Assembly (NCBI GenBank): GCA_037974665.1
Contig: CM075781.1
Location: 35,441,235 to 35,505,234, forward strand
DNA: 64,000 nucleotides
DNA from: Ehretia macrophylla
Taxonomy: Eukaryota; Streptophyta; Magnoliopsida; Boraginales; Ehretiaceae
Direction of reading: 5' to 3'
Made by a program: the position numbers and the translations under genes. Shown here in pieces: positions 62,905-64,000 of this stretch (the stretch's first letter is position 1; each line of letters starts with the position of its first letter). The notes beneath the pieces were generated by a model. That model was not told the DNA's origin, ran no database searches, and saw nothing but the letters and a program-made list of their open reading frames with translations.

Positions 62905-64000
62905 CCCTCTAACGTGAGCATGTAATGAAGTTAGTAATGGTTGACAAGTTAGTAAAAGTCTCAGGACAATTATACTGTCCTCGCATGTTTTCCCTTTAAG
63001 GTTTATGTGCAGAAATGTAGTATTAACTGTTATCCTATATAGTTTCAGCTTCCTAAAAATAGCTTGGGGGCTATTTGAACCTACCAAGCCATTTAGGTAT
63101 CAATCACGAGCCTACCAAGCCAGTTTTAGTACCTACCTCAACCCTAAACGGTACAGTCTGTGGTCAAACCCTCGTTTGGGCTCAATCCCTTCTTGATGAG
63201 CCTTTTAGTCTTAATTTCATTTATTAATTATTTGGTTTAGTCATGGACCAAATGAAGTTCGGGTATATGCAGATTTTGGCTGCAACTTGGATCCCTTCAT
63301 TATATATAACATTATAACGGAGATTTAATATTAGTGAATTATTTTAAATCATTTTATTATAACTACATAGATAATTCACCATCTTAAATTTTTCTCATAA
63401 CTTTACAACATTGTGAAGGGATCCAAATCCACCATATATTTAGGAATTAAAAGGGTTAATAACCTCCTTAATGTATATGAAGTATTTTTTTTATTTTAGC
63501 AAGGATTTCATTAAGCTCGATAGCCAAAAGAACTGTGATAACCCCTCATGTAATTTACTATCACTTAACCGCCTTATTTCTCTATAGTGTTAATTTTTTT
63601 TATGAAGGTTAAGTAATAGTTAAGCTCCTTCTACTTAACATTAACCAAATAATTCTCTTTTTTTTTCTTTTTGTAAAAAGATTAGTTTAGCACCTTACTT
63701 ACTCGTTTATGTCCTCCTCCCCTCCCCCTACCCCTCACCACACCCCTCACCCCATCATAACCCTAGTAACCTCTTTTTCTTTTTATTCCTCTAATTAATT
63801 TCTCCTTTGTCCAAACATCAAGGCTCACACACTCTTAACGTAATTGAAAGAATCCTTCCTCCATCTTTCTCCCTTTCTTTGGATGTGGAAAGGCAAATTT
63901 AAAAGGGCAAACACAATTATCCAAATATTATTTAGTCTTGCTGATTTTGTTTAGATGCAAATGCTTAACTTTTAGCTGTGCCTTTCTTTTTTTGGTCAAG
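62905..64000. other. Intergenic, nothing recognised
   Basis: About 1.1 kb. A 22-bp sequence at 62923-62944 repeats 57398-57419 on the other side of the Copia element. A C-rich tract lies at about 63711-63757. No gene was seen. Confidence 0.5.

Overview
The window is nuclear DNA of a flowering plant, most likely a eudicot: AT-rich, spliced genes with GT/AG introns, and a dense mix of plant-type Copia LTR elements, TRIMs, an L1-type LINE, and hAT, CACTA, Mutator-like and PIF/Harbinger elements. I cannot name the species. No tRNA, rRNA or CRISPR was seen.

The host genes are terpene synthases. One complete seven-exon gene of the TPS-g type (linalool/nerolidol synthase-like, 590 aa) lies at 35920-39972. 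The final exon of a nearly identical second gene opens the window (1-284). A decayed third trace, one exon-5 relic, lies between them at 24933-25057, so this is a tandem TPS cluster. The two genes sit at the head of a large duplication: copy A is 1-13642 and copy B is 39689-55462. Each copy carries, in the same order, TPS exon 7, a Copia element about 100 bp past the stop codon, about 2.9 kb of non-coding DNA, a broken LINE and an array of short hairpin repeats. Later insertions distinguish the copies, and the partner copy keeps the empty site each time. A gained a solo LTR (1969-3636) and a Harbinger element (7458-8381). B gained a SIRE-like LTR element (42308-47151).

The spacer between the copies (13.6-35 kb) is a transposon-rich accessory zone. 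It holds a region ending in a CACTA terminus at 16820 that carries fragments of two unrelated host genes: an exon of a PAA1/HMA6-type copper ATPase and part of an HHO/NIGT1-type GARP transcription factor. It also holds an apparently intact autonomous hAT transposon (18175-21436) with a perfect 8-bp target duplication. The DNA around that transposon is itself a local duplicate of 27559-28915, which preserves the empty site. Further features are three TRIM elements, several MITEs with clear target duplications, a truncated CACTA end, and a cluster of palindromes and a long G-run near 33.1-33.4 kb.

The right end (55.7-64 kb) holds repeats, a broken Copia element with unusually short and unequal LTRs (57461-62899), and non-coding DNA. 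The only genes likely to make working protein are the TPS genes and the hAT transposase. No wholly new system is evident. The best leads are the TPS duplication with its conserved exon, the altered NSE/DTE motif, the two-gene capture and the intact hAT element.
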